A stretch of DNA of 64,000 nucleotides from a bacterium (GCA_029945725.1 JAQSDB010000011.1:186001-250000), one strand, 5' to 3'; shown: positions 33,505 to 42,492, counted from the first letter of the stretch. Numbers and translations are program-made. The notes: generated from the letters alone by a model not told the origin.

Positions 33505-34458
33505 ATGACGGCAGCGCTCAGCATCCGTAATCTCACCAAAACCTATAAAAGCGGCGTGCAGGCGCTGCGCGGCATCAGTCTTGAGGTCGAGCCGGGCGAT
33601 TTCTACGCCTTGCTGGGGCCCAATGGCGCCGGCAAATCCACCACCATCAGCGTGGTGAGCTCACTGGTGAAAAAGACGTCAGGGGAGGTCAGTATTTTTG
33701 GCTACGATCTCGACCGGTATGTTTCGGAAGCCAAGCAGCAACTGGGAGTGGTGCCGCAGGAATTCAATTTCGGCATGTTCGAGAAGGTCATCGACATTGT
33801 GGCTACCCAGGCCGGTTATTACGGCATAGAGCGCAAACGGGCCTACTCACAAGCTGAAAAGTATCTCGAAAAGCTTGGCCTGTGGGAAAAACGCAACCAG
33901 CCGGCGCGCAGTCTTTCCGGCGGCATGAAGCGGCGGCTCATGATTGCACGCGCCCTCGTGCATGAACCCAAACTGCTTATTCTGGATGAGCCCACCGCCG
34001 GCGTGGATATAGAGCTGCGTCGCTCCATGTGGGAGTTTCTCACGGAGCTTAATCGCGGCGGCACCACGATCATCCTGACAACACATTATCTGGAAGAGGC
34101 GGAAAGCCTGTGTCGTGACATCGCCATCATTGATCATGGCATGATTATCGAAAACACGGACATGAAATCACTTCTGGCCAAGCTGAATCTTGAAACTTTT
34201 GTGCTTGATCTGCGCGATCCGCTGGGGGCTGCGCCGCTTATGCCGGGCTTTCCTGTGCACCTTGCCAATTCCCTGACACTGGAAGTGGGCGTGGAAAAGT
34301 CACAATCGCTGAATGCGGTATTTGCCCATCTGCAGGCTCAGGGCATCCAGGTGCTTAGCATGCGCAACAAGTCCAATCGTCTGGAAGAACTGTTTGTGTC
34401 GCTGGTGGAAAAAAACCTCAAGCATGACAGTGCCAAAAGCAGCGGGAGTAAAAACTGA
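33505..34458 (+). CDS. yadG: ABC transporter ATP-binding protein, YadG-like
   Basis: 317 aa from ATG 33505; the frame is open upstream but the ABC domain begins here. Walker A G-P-N-G-A-G-K-S-T-T, Q-loop V-V-P-Q-E, signature L-S-G-G-M-K-R-R-L, Walker B L-L-I-L-D-E-P-T-A-G-V-D and the H-loop T-T-H-Y-L-E-E-A-E are all present. A C-terminal extension of about 90 residues is typical of ABC-2 (DrrA/YadG) exporters. The permease follows after 1 bp. Confidence 0.9.
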   Translation: MTAALSIRNLTKTYKSGVQALRGISLEVEPGDFYALLGPNGAGKSTTISVVSSLVKKTSGEVSIFGYDLDRYVSEAKQQLGVVPQEFNFGMFEKVIDIVATQAGYYGIERKRAYSQAEKYLEKLGLWEKRNQPARSLSGGMKRRLMIARALVHEPKLLILDEPTAGVDIELRRSMWEFLTELNRGGTTIILTTHYLEEAESLCRDIAIIDHGMIIENTDMKSLLAKLNLETFVLDLRDPLGAAPLMPGFPVHLANSLTLEVGVEKSQSLNAVFAHLQAQGIQVLSMRNKSNRLEELFVSLVEKNLKHDSAKSSGSKN

Positions 34459-34459
34459 G

Positions 34460-35233
34460 ATGAACCGCCAACAGAACATGATTGCGCTGCAGACCATTGT
34501 GACCAAGGAGATCCGTCGCTTCATGCGTATCTGGGTGCAAACCCTGTTGCCTCCGGCCATCACCATGAGCCTGTATTTTGTGATTTTCGGCAACCTGATC
34601 GGCAACCGTATCGGTGTCATGGGTGGCTTTAACTACATGCAGTACATCGTGCCGGGCCTCATCATGATGAGCGTCATCACGAATGCCTATTCCAATGTGG
34701 TGTCCAGCTTCTATAGCGCAAAGTTCCAGCGCAGCGTTGAGGAAATGCTGGTGTCGCCTGTTCCCAACAGCACCATTCTGGTTGGCTATGTGCTGGGTGG
34801 CGTAGCGCGAGGCATTGCCGTTGGCCTGATCGTGACCCTTCTTTCGATGTTTTTCACCAGGCTGGGCATTCACCACATTTTCATCATCATCTATACGGTA
34901 ATCATGACAGCGGTGCTGTTTTCGCTGGGAGGATTCATCAATGCGGTTTATGCAAAATCCTTTGACGACATCTCGATTGTTCCCACCTTTGTACTGACGC
35001 CGCTGACCTATCTGGGCGGTGTTTTTTACTCCATCGACCTGCTGCCCGTGTTCTGGCAGAAAGTCTCACTGCTGAACCCGATTGTTTATATGGTCAATGC
35101 CTTTCGTTATGGCGTACTGGGCGTCAGTGACGTGGATATCCGGTTTTCACTGGGCATGATTACGATCATGTCGGTGCTGCTCTTCCTGTTTTCCCTGCGC
35201 CTGCTGAATCGTGGCACAGGCCTGCGTGAATAA
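34460..35233 (+). CDS. yadH: ABC-2 type transporter permease, YadH-like
   Basis: 257 aa from ATG 34460. Six TM segments and the ABC-2 signature region (P-L-T-Y-L-G-G-V-F-Y-S-I-D-L-L-P, N-P-I-V-Y-M-V-N-A-F-R-Y-G) match YadH/NodJ-type permeases. It forms an exporter with the ATPase encoded directly upstream; the substrate is unknown. queF follows 13 bp later in the same direction. Confidence 0.9.
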   Translation: MNRQQNMIALQTIVTKEIRRFMRIWVQTLLPPAITMSLYFVIFGNLIGNRIGVMGGFNYMQYIVPGLIMMSVITNAYSNVVSSFYSAKFQRSVEEMLVSPVPNSTILVGYVLGGVARGIAVGLIVTLLSMFFTRLGIHHIFIIIYTVIMTAVLFSLGGFINAVYAKSFDDISIVPTFVLTPLTYLGGVFYSIDLLPVFWQKVSLLNPIVYMVNAFRYGVLGVSDVDIRFSLGMITIMSVLLFLFSLRLLNRGTGLRE

Positions 35234-35246
35234 AGGGCGGATCATT

Positions 35247-36068
35247 GTGAGCATATTAAACAGCACGCTGGGACAGGTTACCGACTATCCGGACCGCTAT
35301 GCGCCATCCCTGTTGTTTCCCATTGCCCGGCGCGAGGGGCGCGCTGCCCTCGGCGTGAGTGATGCCGCCCTGCCGTTTCATGGTGTCGATGTCTGGACGC
35401 ATTATGAGGCGTCCTGGCTGGATACAAACGGCAAGCCGTGTATTGCCGTGGCCGAAATCAGGGTGCCTGCCGTATCACCCTGCCTGATCGAGTCAAAATC
35501 GCTGAAGCTTTATTTCAATTCACTGAATTTCCAGCGCTTTGCCTCGCCGGCTGAGTTCATGGCCTGTGTGGAAAAAGACCTTGGCGCAGTGGCGCAGGCG
35601 CCGGTACAGCTGCGGCTGGTGTTGCCGCATGAATATGCGGCCGTTGCCATTGGCGACATGAGTGGCGAGTGTCTGGACGAGTTGCCCTTGCACTGCACGG
35701 AATTTGTCCTCAATCCCGAAACCCTCCGGACGGATGCAGGGCAGGTAGTGGAAGAGACGCTGTATTCCCATCTCTTGCGCAGCAATTGTCCGGTCACCAA
35801 CCAGCCTGACTGGGGCAGTGTGATGATCCGCTATCGCGGCCCGGCGATTGATCGGACGGGGCTGCTGGCCTATCTCGTTTCCTATCGCAATCACGCAGAC
35901 TTCCACGAGCAGTGTGTTGAACGCATTTTCATGGACATCACCCGTCGTTGCCGTCCTGAAGCACTGACTGTGTATGCGCGCTATACCCGTCGTGGCGGTC
36001 TGGATATCAACCCCTTTCGTTCCAGTAGCGATACCTTGCCGCCAGCCTTGAGGCTATTTCGTCAGTAA
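35247..36068 (+). CDS. queF: NADPH-dependent 7-cyano-7-deazaguanine reductase
   Basis: 273 aa from GTG 35247, which has AGGGCGG 6 to 12 nt upstream; an in-frame GTG at 35211 would overlap yadH. It reduces preQ0 to preQ1 in queuosine biosynthesis. This is the long, two-domain (YqcD-like) QueF: E-S-K-S-L-K-L-Y-F-N-S-L-N is the QueF motif, and S-N-C181-P-V-T-N-Q-P-D188-W-G holds the catalytic Cys and Asp. R-I-F-M-D-I-T-R-R and Y-x-R-R-G-G-L-D-I-N-P complete the family pattern. Confidence 0.95.
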   Translation: MSILNSTLGQVTDYPDRYAPSLLFPIARREGRAALGVSDAALPFHGVDVWTHYEASWLDTNGKPCIAVAEIRVPAVSPCLIESKSLKLYFNSLNFQRFASPAEFMACVEKDLGAVAQAPVQLRLVLPHEYAAVAIGDMSGECLDELPLHCTEFVLNPETLRTDAGQVVEETLYSHLLRSNCPVTNQPDWGSVMIRYRGPAIDRTGLLAYLVSYRNHADFHEQCVERIFMDITRRCRPEALTVYARYTRRGGLDINPFRSSSDTLPPALRLFRQ

Positions 36069-36155
36069 GACAGGAAAATGCACACTCTCCGTCTTGCCAT
36101 GCCGCTGGCGCATGGGGACAATGCCGCGCATAAACTGTCTGACAGGATGTTTACC

Positions 36156-36821
36156 ATGACCACGTATTACGCTTTCAAACTTGCCGATGCCACCCAGCAG
36201 GGGATTGATGAGCTGCTGAAGAATCTGGATGCCGGCAGCAGTGCCCCCCAGCATGAGCTGCATACCCGCGTTTCCGTTGAAACCAGTGATGAAATCCTCA
36301 AGCATTCCGTGGAAGAGCTGATGCAGCGCTTTCAGTCGGGCGCGGAAGGTGCGGGCATCCTGTCGAGCCTGCTTGGCATTCTTAAAAGCACCTCGCATGT
36401 ACTGGTCCGGCAGTTGCTGGGCAAGCAGGACAACAAGGAAGTGGCGAAAATGGTGCAATACCTGCGCAGTCGCCGTGTTGTGCTTAAGGGTGAGGTTCTT
36501 TTCGGTTTTGAGATGCCGGCTGAGCTGGCGCAGCGCCTGAAAACCATTTTTGCCGCCATTGCCGCAGGTGATGGTGTGGCGCAGAAAGCCGGGCTGACGG
36601 CGGCCATGTTGTCCTTCACCGATGTGGCAGTGGCGCATTTCTATGATGATTTCACGGCACCCATGGAGCTTGGCTTTATCAAGCGCAAGGCCTCTGATAT
36701 CGGACGCAGCACCATCAGCAAAGGCCTGCACGTCGCCATGAACCGGCTTATTCCCCAGCTTGGACAAAAAGATCTGGTGGTGTTTGCCGGATTTTTTGAC
36801 GCCTTGTTTATTGATGCCTGA
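36156..36821 (+). CDS. Paralogue 1 of an unrecognised ~220-aa family
   Basis: 221 aa from ATG 36156, with AGGA 8 nt upstream (frame open to 36078 without support). The protein is soluble and largely helical, with no signal peptide. I do not recognise the family, but two relatives lie in this window. Shared anchors: Y-x-A-F at the N-terminus, a Q-x-x-L segment, D-E-I-L, L-K-S-T-x-x-x-L-V-R-Q-L-L-G-K-x-D-N, G-F-E-M-P, E-L-G-F-I-K-R-K-x-x-D-I-G and N-R-L-I-P. A tandem second copy starts 187 bp downstream. It follows queF by 87 bp, but function cannot be tied to queuosine. Confidence 0.7.
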   Translation: MTTYYAFKLADATQQGIDELLKNLDAGSSAPQHELHTRVSVETSDEILKHSVEELMQRFQSGAEGAGILSSLLGILKSTSHVLVRQLLGKQDNKEVAKMVQYLRSRRVVLKGEVLFGFEMPAELAQRLKTIFAAIAAGDGVAQKAGLTAAMLSFTDVAVAHFYDDFTAPMELGFIKRKASDIGRSTISKGLHVAMNRLIPQLGQKDLVVFAGFFDALFIDA

Positions 36822-37008
36822 TTAATGGCAGGGGGCAGGGCTGTCAGGCTTGCGGGGTCTTTTCAATAAAGGGCTCCGGGATGACGGCCGCTTCCCCGGC
36901 TTGTCTTTAAAGACACCCGGTTTGGTCTCTTTGGCCCTTTACTTCCCCGGCCTCTCCCTTAATCATCACGCACCGTGATACGACCTGCCTCCTTGAAGAG
37001 TGGTGCTC

Positions 37009-37680
37009 ATGAGCTGTTATTTTGCTTTTCGCGCTTCCGATGCCTTGCGCGATTCCAGTCTTGCCTTGCTGGACAATTTCGAGCGTCGCGACCCTGCGTC
37101 GCAAAGCGCCCTGTTTGTCAAAGTGGCGCAGCTGTTTGCCGATGAAATTGTTGATGTTCTTATTCTCAACATTGTCAGCGGCGCCGAATCGGGTCATTCC
37201 GGAGCCAGTGTGCTGGAACAGTTTGCCGGCGTTATAAAGTCCACAGTGAATACGCTGATCAAGCAGGTTCTCGGCAAGATGAACAACGATGAGCTGCGGC
37301 CATTGTCTTCCTATATGCGTGAGAGACTGCTGATACTGACAACGGCTGGTGTGACCAAGGAGTATGTAGCCTTTCCGATGCCGGCTGATTTCCATGAGCG
37401 TTTTCGTGCAGTACTGCATCAGGGCGCGCGCGGCGAGCAGAACCAGAAGGAGCTGCTGGCCTGCATGGAAATCTTTACCGAAATGGCGCATCAGGCTTTT
37501 TATGATGATTCGATGAAGCCGATCAAGCTGGGGTTTATCGGGCGCAAGGTCGTTGATATTGGCGGAGCCGCCATGCGCAAGGGCTCGCAAGCAGCGACTC
37601 GCCGTCTTGTTCCGGCGATGGACGGGGCCGAGCTCAAGCAGTTCTCGGAATACTTCTTGACCATGCTGATTACCGTCTAG
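37009..37680 (+). CDS. Paralogue 2 of the unrecognised ~220-aa family
   Basis: 223 aa from ATG 37009, with GAAGAG 8 nt upstream (a GTG at 37000 is in frame). Same anchors as paralogue 1: C-Y-F-A-F, S-Q-S-A-L, A-D-E-I-V, V-I-K-S-T-V-N-T-L-I-K-Q-V-L-G-K-M-N-N, A-F-P-M-P, K-L-G-F-I-G-R-K-V-V-D-I-G and R-R-L-V-P. Tandem duplication with strong divergence suggests an old event and distinct roles. A terminator follows immediately. Confidence 0.7.
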   Translation: MSCYFAFRASDALRDSSLALLDNFERRDPASQSALFVKVAQLFADEIVDVLILNIVSGAESGHSGASVLEQFAGVIKSTVNTLIKQVLGKMNNDELRPLSSYMRERLLILTTAGVTKEYVAFPMPADFHERFRAVLHQGARGEQNQKELLACMEIFTEMAHQAFYDDSMKPIKLGFIGRKVVDIGGAAMRKGSQAATRRLVPAMDGAELKQFSEYFLTMLITV

Positions 37681-37695
37681 GTTTTTTCTTGCCAT

Positions 37696-37724
37696 AAAAA
37701 AAGCGGGCTATGCCCGCTTTTTTT
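37696..37724. terminator. Bidirectional intrinsic terminator
   Basis: A7-GCGGGC-TAT-GCCCGC-T7 between paralogue 2 and the convergent selO gene. Confidence 0.88.
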
Positions 37725-37735
37725 ATGGCTCGTCG

Positions 37736-39196
37736 TCATGACGAGCAGCTGATTTCCAGATGCCGGCCCCAGTCCGGGGGCAGGGCGGCGTAGCTTTCCA
37801 TCTCCGGCTGCTCATCAAACGGCTTTTCCAGCAGCCGCCGCAACGTTTCAATCTCGCGGTAATCCCCTTTTTCGGCCTTGTCGATGGCGGTCTGCGCCAG
37901 ATAGTTTCTCAGGATGTATTTGGGATTGGCGGCATTCATGCGTATGGCACGTTCCGCATCCTGGCTGTTCTCCAGCAGCAGTCGTTGCTGGTAGCGCTGC
38001 AGCCAGGCATCAAAACTTTCCCGGTCGAGAAAATCATCACGCAGGGCGGGGAGCCTGTCATCACTGCGAACAGTGGCGAGTGCACGAAAGCTGCGGGTGT
38101 AATCCAGGCCGCCCTTCATCAACAGTTCCAGAAAATCTATTGCGAGCCCACGGTCCTCCGGCCTTTCTTCCTGCAGCCCCAGCTTGGCGCGCAGGCCGTC
38201 GGCATAAACGCCGACAAAAACCGCCTCATAGCCTTGCAGGGTCGCTACCAGCGCCTCGTGATCAATCAGGCCGGAAAGGGCATGCGCCAGTGCGTTGAGA
38301 TTCCAGAGGCCGATACTGGCCTGCTGGTTCCAGGCATAGCGGCCGCTATGGTCGCTGTGGTTGCAGACAAAGCCGGGCTCGTAGGCATCGAGAAAACCGT
38401 AGGGGCCATAGTCAAACGTGTGACCGGTAATGGAAAAATTGTCGGTATTCATCACGCCATGGGCAAACCCCACGAGTTGCCACTGCGCCAGCATGAGCGC
38501 CGTGCGCTGCACCACCTCCCTGAAAAAACGCAGGTACTTATCAGCGCCACCGGACGTCTCGGGAAAGTGCCGTGCTATCACATAGTCAGCCAGTGTTTTC
38601 AGCAGCTCAGGCTGGCCGCTGTGATACAGCCACTGGAAATGACCAAAACGGATATGGCTGTCGGCAACACGCAGGAGCATGGCGCCACGCTCTCGCGTTT
38701 CCCTTTGCACGGCTTCATCCGAGCCGACAATACACAGTGCGCGCGTGCTGGCGATGCCAAGGTGATGCATGGCTTCCGAGCCGAGGTATTCGCGGATACA
38801 GGAGCGCAGCACGGCACGACCGTCACCAAATCGCGAGTAGGGCGTTTTGCCGGCGCCCTTGAGATGCAGGTCCCAGCGTTCGCCTTTTGTGTTCAGCACT
38901 TCGCCGAGCAGAAGGCCGCGACCATCGCCAAGGTCGGGGTTGTAGCCGCCGAATTGATGGCCGGTGTATTTCATGGCCAGCGCTTCGCTGCCGGGCAGGA
39001 TTTTTTGTCCGCCAAAACAGGCGGCGAATTCAGGTGTGGCCGCTTCGGCAGGATCAAGATCCAGCAAGGCGGCTGCCTGGGGATTGAAGCTCACGAGATG
39101 GGGGTGCGCAAAGCCCTCGGGGCTGACGCGTGAAAACAGGGCATCCGGCAGGCGCGCAAAGGAGTTGTCAAAAGCAAGGGTGCGCAGTGTGGCCAT
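37736..39196 (-). CDS. selO: Protein adenylyltransferase SelO (YdiU)
   Basis: 486 aa, full length. SelO is a pseudokinase-fold enzyme that AMPylates Ser/Thr/Tyr residues of proteins, linked to redox stress. Visible: L-K-G-A-G-K-T-P-Y-S-R-F-G-D-G-R-A-V-L-R-S, Y-x-G-H-Q-F-G-G-Y-N-P-D-L-G-D-G-R, H-G-V-M-N-T-D-N-F-S-I-T-G-H-T-F-D-Y-G (metal and catalytic region), and the C-terminal C-S-S tripeptide, where eukaryotic homologues carry selenocysteine. Terminators on both sides make it monocistronic. Confidence 0.95.
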   Translation of the reverse strand: MATLRTLAFDNSFARLPDALFSRVSPEGFAHPHLVSFNPQAAALLDLDPAEAATPEFAACFGGQKILPGSEALAMKYTGHQFGGYNPDLGDGRGLLLGEVLNTKGERWDLHLKGAGKTPYSRFGDGRAVLRSCIREYLGSEAMHHLGIASTRALCIVGSDEAVQRETRERGAMLLRVADSHIRFGHFQWLYHSGQPELLKTLADYVIARHFPETSGGADKYLRFFREVVQRTALMLAQWQLVGFAHGVMNTDNFSITGHTFDYGPYGFLDAYEPGFVCNHSDHSGRYAWNQQASIGLWNLNALAHALSGLIDHEALVATLQGYEAVFVGVYADGLRAKLGLQEERPEDRGLAIDFLELLMKGGLDYTRSFRALATVRSDDRLPALRDDFLDRESFDAWLQRYQQRLLLENSQDAERAIRMNAANPKYILRNYLAQTAIDKAEKGDYREIETLRRLLEKPFDEQPEMESYAALPPDWGRHLEISCSS

Positions 39197-39218
39197 GGTC
39201 GACTCGTGGCGTGGAAAT

Positions 39219-39246
39219 AAAAAAGGGCCGCAATGCGGCCCTTTTT
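39219..39246. terminator. Intrinsic terminator downstream of the desaturase gene
   Basis: AAAAA-GGGCCGC-AAT-GCGGCCC-TTTTT between the desaturase stop and the selO start. On the minus strand it gives a stem followed by T residues, so it ends the desaturase transcript. Confidence 0.85.
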
Positions 39247-39258
39247 AGCGTTGGAACA

Positions 39259-40404
39259 TCAGGCAGAAGCGGCCTGTAATGCCAGTGCCCGCATGCGTTT
39301 GCGCTGCAGCTTCAGGCGGTATTCGATTTCCTTGAAGCGGTCGTGGAACTTGGCATCTTCCCATTTCTGCTGGAACTCCGCCTTCTTTCCGGCATACCAC
39401 TCTTCCTTGATCTTGGCCCATTCCTGCAGTGCAGCGCTGAAGGTTTCATATTCGTTGGCCATGCGCAGCTTCAGTGCTTCCACATCGGCCTTGCGCGCCT
39501 GGCGCTTTTCAATCTGCCGTTCGGTGCGCTTGAACTGCATGGTGAGCTGTGCTTTCTGGATGGCGAAGTTGGAGCAGCGCTTCAGGTTGCGCGTGATGCC
39601 CACCCACGACAGGGAAAGGATCAGCCATTTGGTGGGATCGAACTGCCACCATTTCACGCCGTTGCGGTAGTCGTACTGAAAGATGTGGTGGTAGTTGTGG
39701 TAGCCCTCACCGTAGGTCACCAGCGCCAGCACGGGATTGTCGCGTGCCGTGTTTTCGTCGGTGTAGGGGCGTGTGCCCCACATGTGGCAGAGGGAGTTGA
39801 TAAAGAAGGTGACGTGGTGGCTGACCACCAGGCGCAGCAGGCCGCCGAGCAGGAACACGCCCCAGACATCACCTGTCATCCAGCCCAGCGCCAGTGGCAG
39901 GCCGACATTCATGGCCAGCACGATGGCCAGGTAATGGTTGTGCTGGAACATCACGATCTTGTCGTTGCGCAGATCATTGGCATTACTGAAGTTGGCTTCG
40001 CCGGATGGGTATTTGCGCAGCATCCAGCCGATATGGGCAAACCAGAAACCGCGGTTGATGGAGTAGGGGTCGCTGTCCACCTCGTCGACATGACGGTGAT
40101 GGGTGCGATGGCCGGAGGCCCAGATCAGGATGCTGTTCTGGATCGCCATGGCGCCAAACAGCATGTAGAAAATCCGCAGGGACCAGTGCGCTTCATAGGC
40201 ACGGTGTGCCCACAGGCGATGGTAGCCGCCGGTGATCGACAGGCCGTTGAGCCAGAGCAGGGTGATGAAGCTGACCCAGGCCGAGGTGCTGAAATCGAAG
40301 TTGAAGGCATACCACGGGATGATGGTGGCGGCAGCGACGGGAGTTGCGGTCAGCACAATGGCTGCTGCCCAATTGATTGGCGGTCGCTCGGTAGCGGTCG
40401 TCAT
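39259..40404 (-). CDS. Membrane fatty acid (acyl-CoA type) desaturase with coiled-coil C-terminus
   Basis: 381 aa. Three His boxes of the delta-9 acyl-CoA/DesC desaturase family are present: H-R-L-W-A-H (62-67), H-R-T-H-H (99-103) and H-N-Y-H-H (near 240), which bind the di-iron centre. Four or more TM helices surround them. The last ~95 residues are highly charged and helical (K/E/R/Q-rich), an extension that the core family lacks but that I associate with some gammaproteobacterial desaturases. It introduces a cis double bond into acyl chains and so could supply substrate for the Cfa-type enzyme encoded elsewhere in the window. Confidence 0.92.
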   Translation of the reverse strand: MTTATERPPINWAAAIVLTATPVAAATIIPWYAFNFDFSTSAWVSFITLLWLNGLSITGGYHRLWAHRAYEAHWSLRIFYMLFGAMAIQNSILIWASGHRTHHRHVDEVDSDPYSINRGFWFAHIGWMLRKYPSGEANFSNANDLRNDKIVMFQHNHYLAIVLAMNVGLPLALGWMTGDVWGVFLLGGLLRLVVSHHVTFFINSLCHMWGTRPYTDENTARDNPVLALVTYGEGYHNYHHIFQYDYRNGVKWWQFDPTKWLILSLSWVGITRNLKRCSNFAIQKAQLTMQFKRTERQIEKRQARKADVEALKLRMANEYETFSAALQEWAKIKEEWYAGKKAEFQQKWEDAKFHDRFKEIEYRLKLQRKRMRALALQAASA

Positions 40405-40526
40405 GTCAGGTGTGTCCTCGGTTTATGGCGCTTGTTAACTATACCAACTACAGCGCGGCGCGGCGATGGCTGCCGGGTCATTGGTCACCCTGCACGGCCA
40501 TTCGTGTCAGCCCGGGTAGCGGCCGT

Positions 40527-41807
40527 TCAGGTGGTTTGCCAGTCGGGTCGGTTCGTCTGCTTGGCCGGACACTGGAATGAAGTGGCAGCCAGCAGCTTGC
40601 CCAGAGCAGGTATATGGGGGCCAAGCAGCGGTTTTCCAGTGGTGAGCAAGGCGATTGACGTATCGCGCTCGGGATCGGCCCAGCAGAAGATGTTGGACAG
40701 ACCGAGATGCCCGTAGGCGCGGCGGGTCATGGGGCCGTAAAGCCCGACCGGATTATTGCCCAGCATCAGTCCCATGGAATAGCGCATGGGCATCAGCAGG
40801 GTACGGTCGATTTCCGGGCGGCCGCATTCCAGGATGGCGCGCTTGATGGTCATGGCCTGGAAGATCTGTTTGCCCTGGTAGACACCGCCGTCCATGAGCA
40901 TCTGGAAGAAGCGGCTGGCCTCCTCGGCGGTGGCGTAGATATTGCCGGCCGGGCAGATGGTTTCCATGAAGCGCGGGTCGTTGGTCATGTCCACGGCCAG
41001 GTTCAGATCCCCCCCCAGCACGCTCTTGATGAACATGTTGACGGGGCCGACCGGCTTGAAGCCGGTGGCGTAGTTCATGGCGGCCAGTGAGCGGTCCTGC
41101 TCGGGCAGGCCGTAATTGAAAAAGCGCATGCCCATGGGTTCGGCAATGGTCTCGCGCAGGAATTCGCGCACGCTCATGCCGGTAACCTGCTCGATGATGC
41201 GGCCGAAAATATAGCCGGCAGAGAGGGCGTGATAGGCCACGCGGTGCCCCGAGGGCGATACCGGCCTGGCGGCGCAGAGCATTTTTACAATGCTGTCCAC
41301 GTCGTAGAGCAGCTCGGGATCAAAGTCGCCGCTGATGCTGGGGATGCCGCCCCGGTGTGCCAGCAGGTGGTAGATGGTGGCGTTGCGCTTGCCGTTGACG
41401 CCGTATTCCGGAAGGTAGTGGCTGATCGGGTCCAGCAGGTCAATCAGGCCGCGCTCGTCCAGCAGGTGGATGAGCATGGCGGTAACGACCTTGGAGGCCG
41501 AGAACAGGCAGATGGGCGTGTCCGGCGTGGCCAGTTCGCTCGGCGTGCCGACGGCATCGTCCGGGCCGTTGCCATAGCGGTGGCCCAGGGCGCGGTTGAG
41601 CACAATCCTGCCTTCACGGCGCAGGCAAAATGTCAGGGCCGGCGAGATGCCGGTACGGTACAGGCCCTCGACCGCTGACCAGATCTTGTCGACCTGGCCC
41701 GGCTTGAAGCCGGCAGCGGCTGCCGGGGTTTCACTGGCAAAATCAATGGTGGTGACACTGGAAAGATCGGCAGGAACGCGGCAAGTATTGGTGGACAGCA
41801 GCTTCAC
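40527..41807 (-). CDS. Serine hydrolase, beta-lactamase/EstB-like family
   Basis: 426 aa from a GTG start with AAGGGG upstream. The S-x-x-K motif is S103-A-S-K106, the Tyr motif is in V-A-Y-H-A-L-S-A-G-Y, and H-L-G (near residue 385) occupies the K-T-G position. These are typical of class C-like esterases and D-aminopeptidase relatives such as EstB/LACTB-type proteins. No signal peptide is visible, so a cytosolic esterase or lipase role is more likely than beta-lactam resistance. A 9-bp inverted repeat lies about 67 bp upstream. Confidence 0.85.
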   Translation of the reverse strand: MKLLSTNTCRVPADLSSVTTIDFASETPAAAAGFKPGQVDKIWSAVEGLYRTGISPALTFCLRREGRIVLNRALGHRYGNGPDDAVGTPSELATPDTPICLFSASKVVTAMLIHLLDERGLIDLLDPISHYLPEYGVNGKRNATIYHLLAHRGGIPSISGDFDPELLYDVDSIVKMLCAARPVSPSGHRVAYHALSAGYIFGRIIEQVTGMSVREFLRETIAEPMGMRFFNYGLPEQDRSLAAMNYATGFKPVGPVNMFIKSVLGGDLNLAVDMTNDPRFMETICPAGNIYATAEEASRFFQMLMDGGVYQGKQIFQAMTIKRAILECGRPEIDRTLLMPMRYSMGLMLGNNPVGLYGPMTRRAYGHLGLSNIFCWADPERDTSIALLTTGKPLLGPHIPALGKLLAATSFQCPAKQTNRPDWQTT

Positions 41808-41832
41808 GAAAACCCCTTCACTAAAACGTCAG

Positions 41833-41897
41833 GACAGTCCTGTCTGTGATTGCGCCGCAATCTAGCACGGCCGTTCACATACAGACCAGTATGTGAA
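41833..41897. promoter_or_regulatory. Two dyads upstream of the serine hydrolase gene (possible operators)
   Basis: GACAG-TC-CTGTC at 41833-41844 and TTCACATAC-AGACCA-GTATGTGAA at 41874-41897 lie in the 157-bp gap between the serine hydrolase start and the peroxiredoxin stop. The larger dyad looks like a TetR-family operator, but no regulator gene is adjacent. Neither has a T-run. Confidence 0.4.
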
Positions 41898-41964
41898 AAG
41901 CCGTTCGGCGCTCCCATCGGAGCTTCATGCAGTTTCTTGCCGGCCTGCTCGGGAGGCGGGCGTT

Positions 41965-42492
41965 TCAGGGCTTTGCCGACAGGCGCGCCACATCGTTCAG
42001 CACCTGTGCCGCGTGGGTGCCGGTATCCACGTCCGGGTAGTGATAGACGATGGTGCCTTCGGGATCGATGAGAAAGGTCTGGCGGCTGGCATAGCTGACC
42101 GGCCCGAAACCGCGCAACACGCCCATGGCCTTGGCGAGCTCGTGTTTGTCATCGGCGAGCAGCGGGTAGGGCAGCGCGAGACTGCGGGCAAAGTCCTTGT
42201 GCGAGGCGACATCATCCACGCTCACTCCCAGCACCATGACGCGGGCTTTGCGGAAATCGGCCCAGCGATCACGAAATTTTTTCGCTTCCTCGGTGCAGCC
42301 GGCTGTTTTGTCTTTCGGATAAAAATACAGCGCCACCCACTGGCCCCGGTAGTCCTGTACCGAACGCAGCTTGCCGTCCTGATCCGCCAGCTTCAGCGTT
42401 GGCGCCGGCGTGCCCACCCATTGGCCGGCAGCAAAAGCGCCAAGGGGCAGGGCGAGCAGCAGTGCGAAGAAAAGCAGGCCGGGGGTTTTCAT
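41965..42492 (-). CDS. Exported Bcp-like 1-Cys peroxiredoxin
   Basis: 175 aa with a clear Sec signal peptide (cut after A-F-A-A, about residue 22), so it is periplasmic. The AhpC/TSA fold has Y-P-K-D-K-T-A-G-C66-T-E-E-A, the Bcp active site with Ala in place of the usual Pro. No second Cys exists in the chain, so resolution must use an external thiol. F-L-I-D-P-E-G-T-I-V-Y-H-Y is the conserved C-terminal strand. It would reduce peroxides in the envelope. Confidence 0.9.
   Translation of the reverse strand: MKTPGLLFFALLLALPLGAFAAGQWVGTPAPTLKLADQDGKLRSVQDYRGQWVALYFYPKDKTAGCTEEAKKFRDRWADFRKARVMVLGVSVDDVASHKDFARSLALPYPLLADDKHELAKAMGVLRGFGPVSYASRQTFLIDPEGTIVYHYPDVDTGTHAAQVLNDVARLSAKP

Noticed and set aside
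37760-39133. 457-aa plus-strand frame opposite selO
   Set aside because: Antisense shadow in GC-rich DNA; selO on the other strand has all family motifs and flanking terminators.
39343-40716. 457-aa plus-strand frame opposite the desaturase
   Set aside because: Antisense shadow; Val/Gly/His/Gln-rich with no domain.
40527-41807. Beta-lactam resistance gene
   Set aside because: No signal peptide and H-L-G instead of K-T-G; esterase-type family members are far more common.
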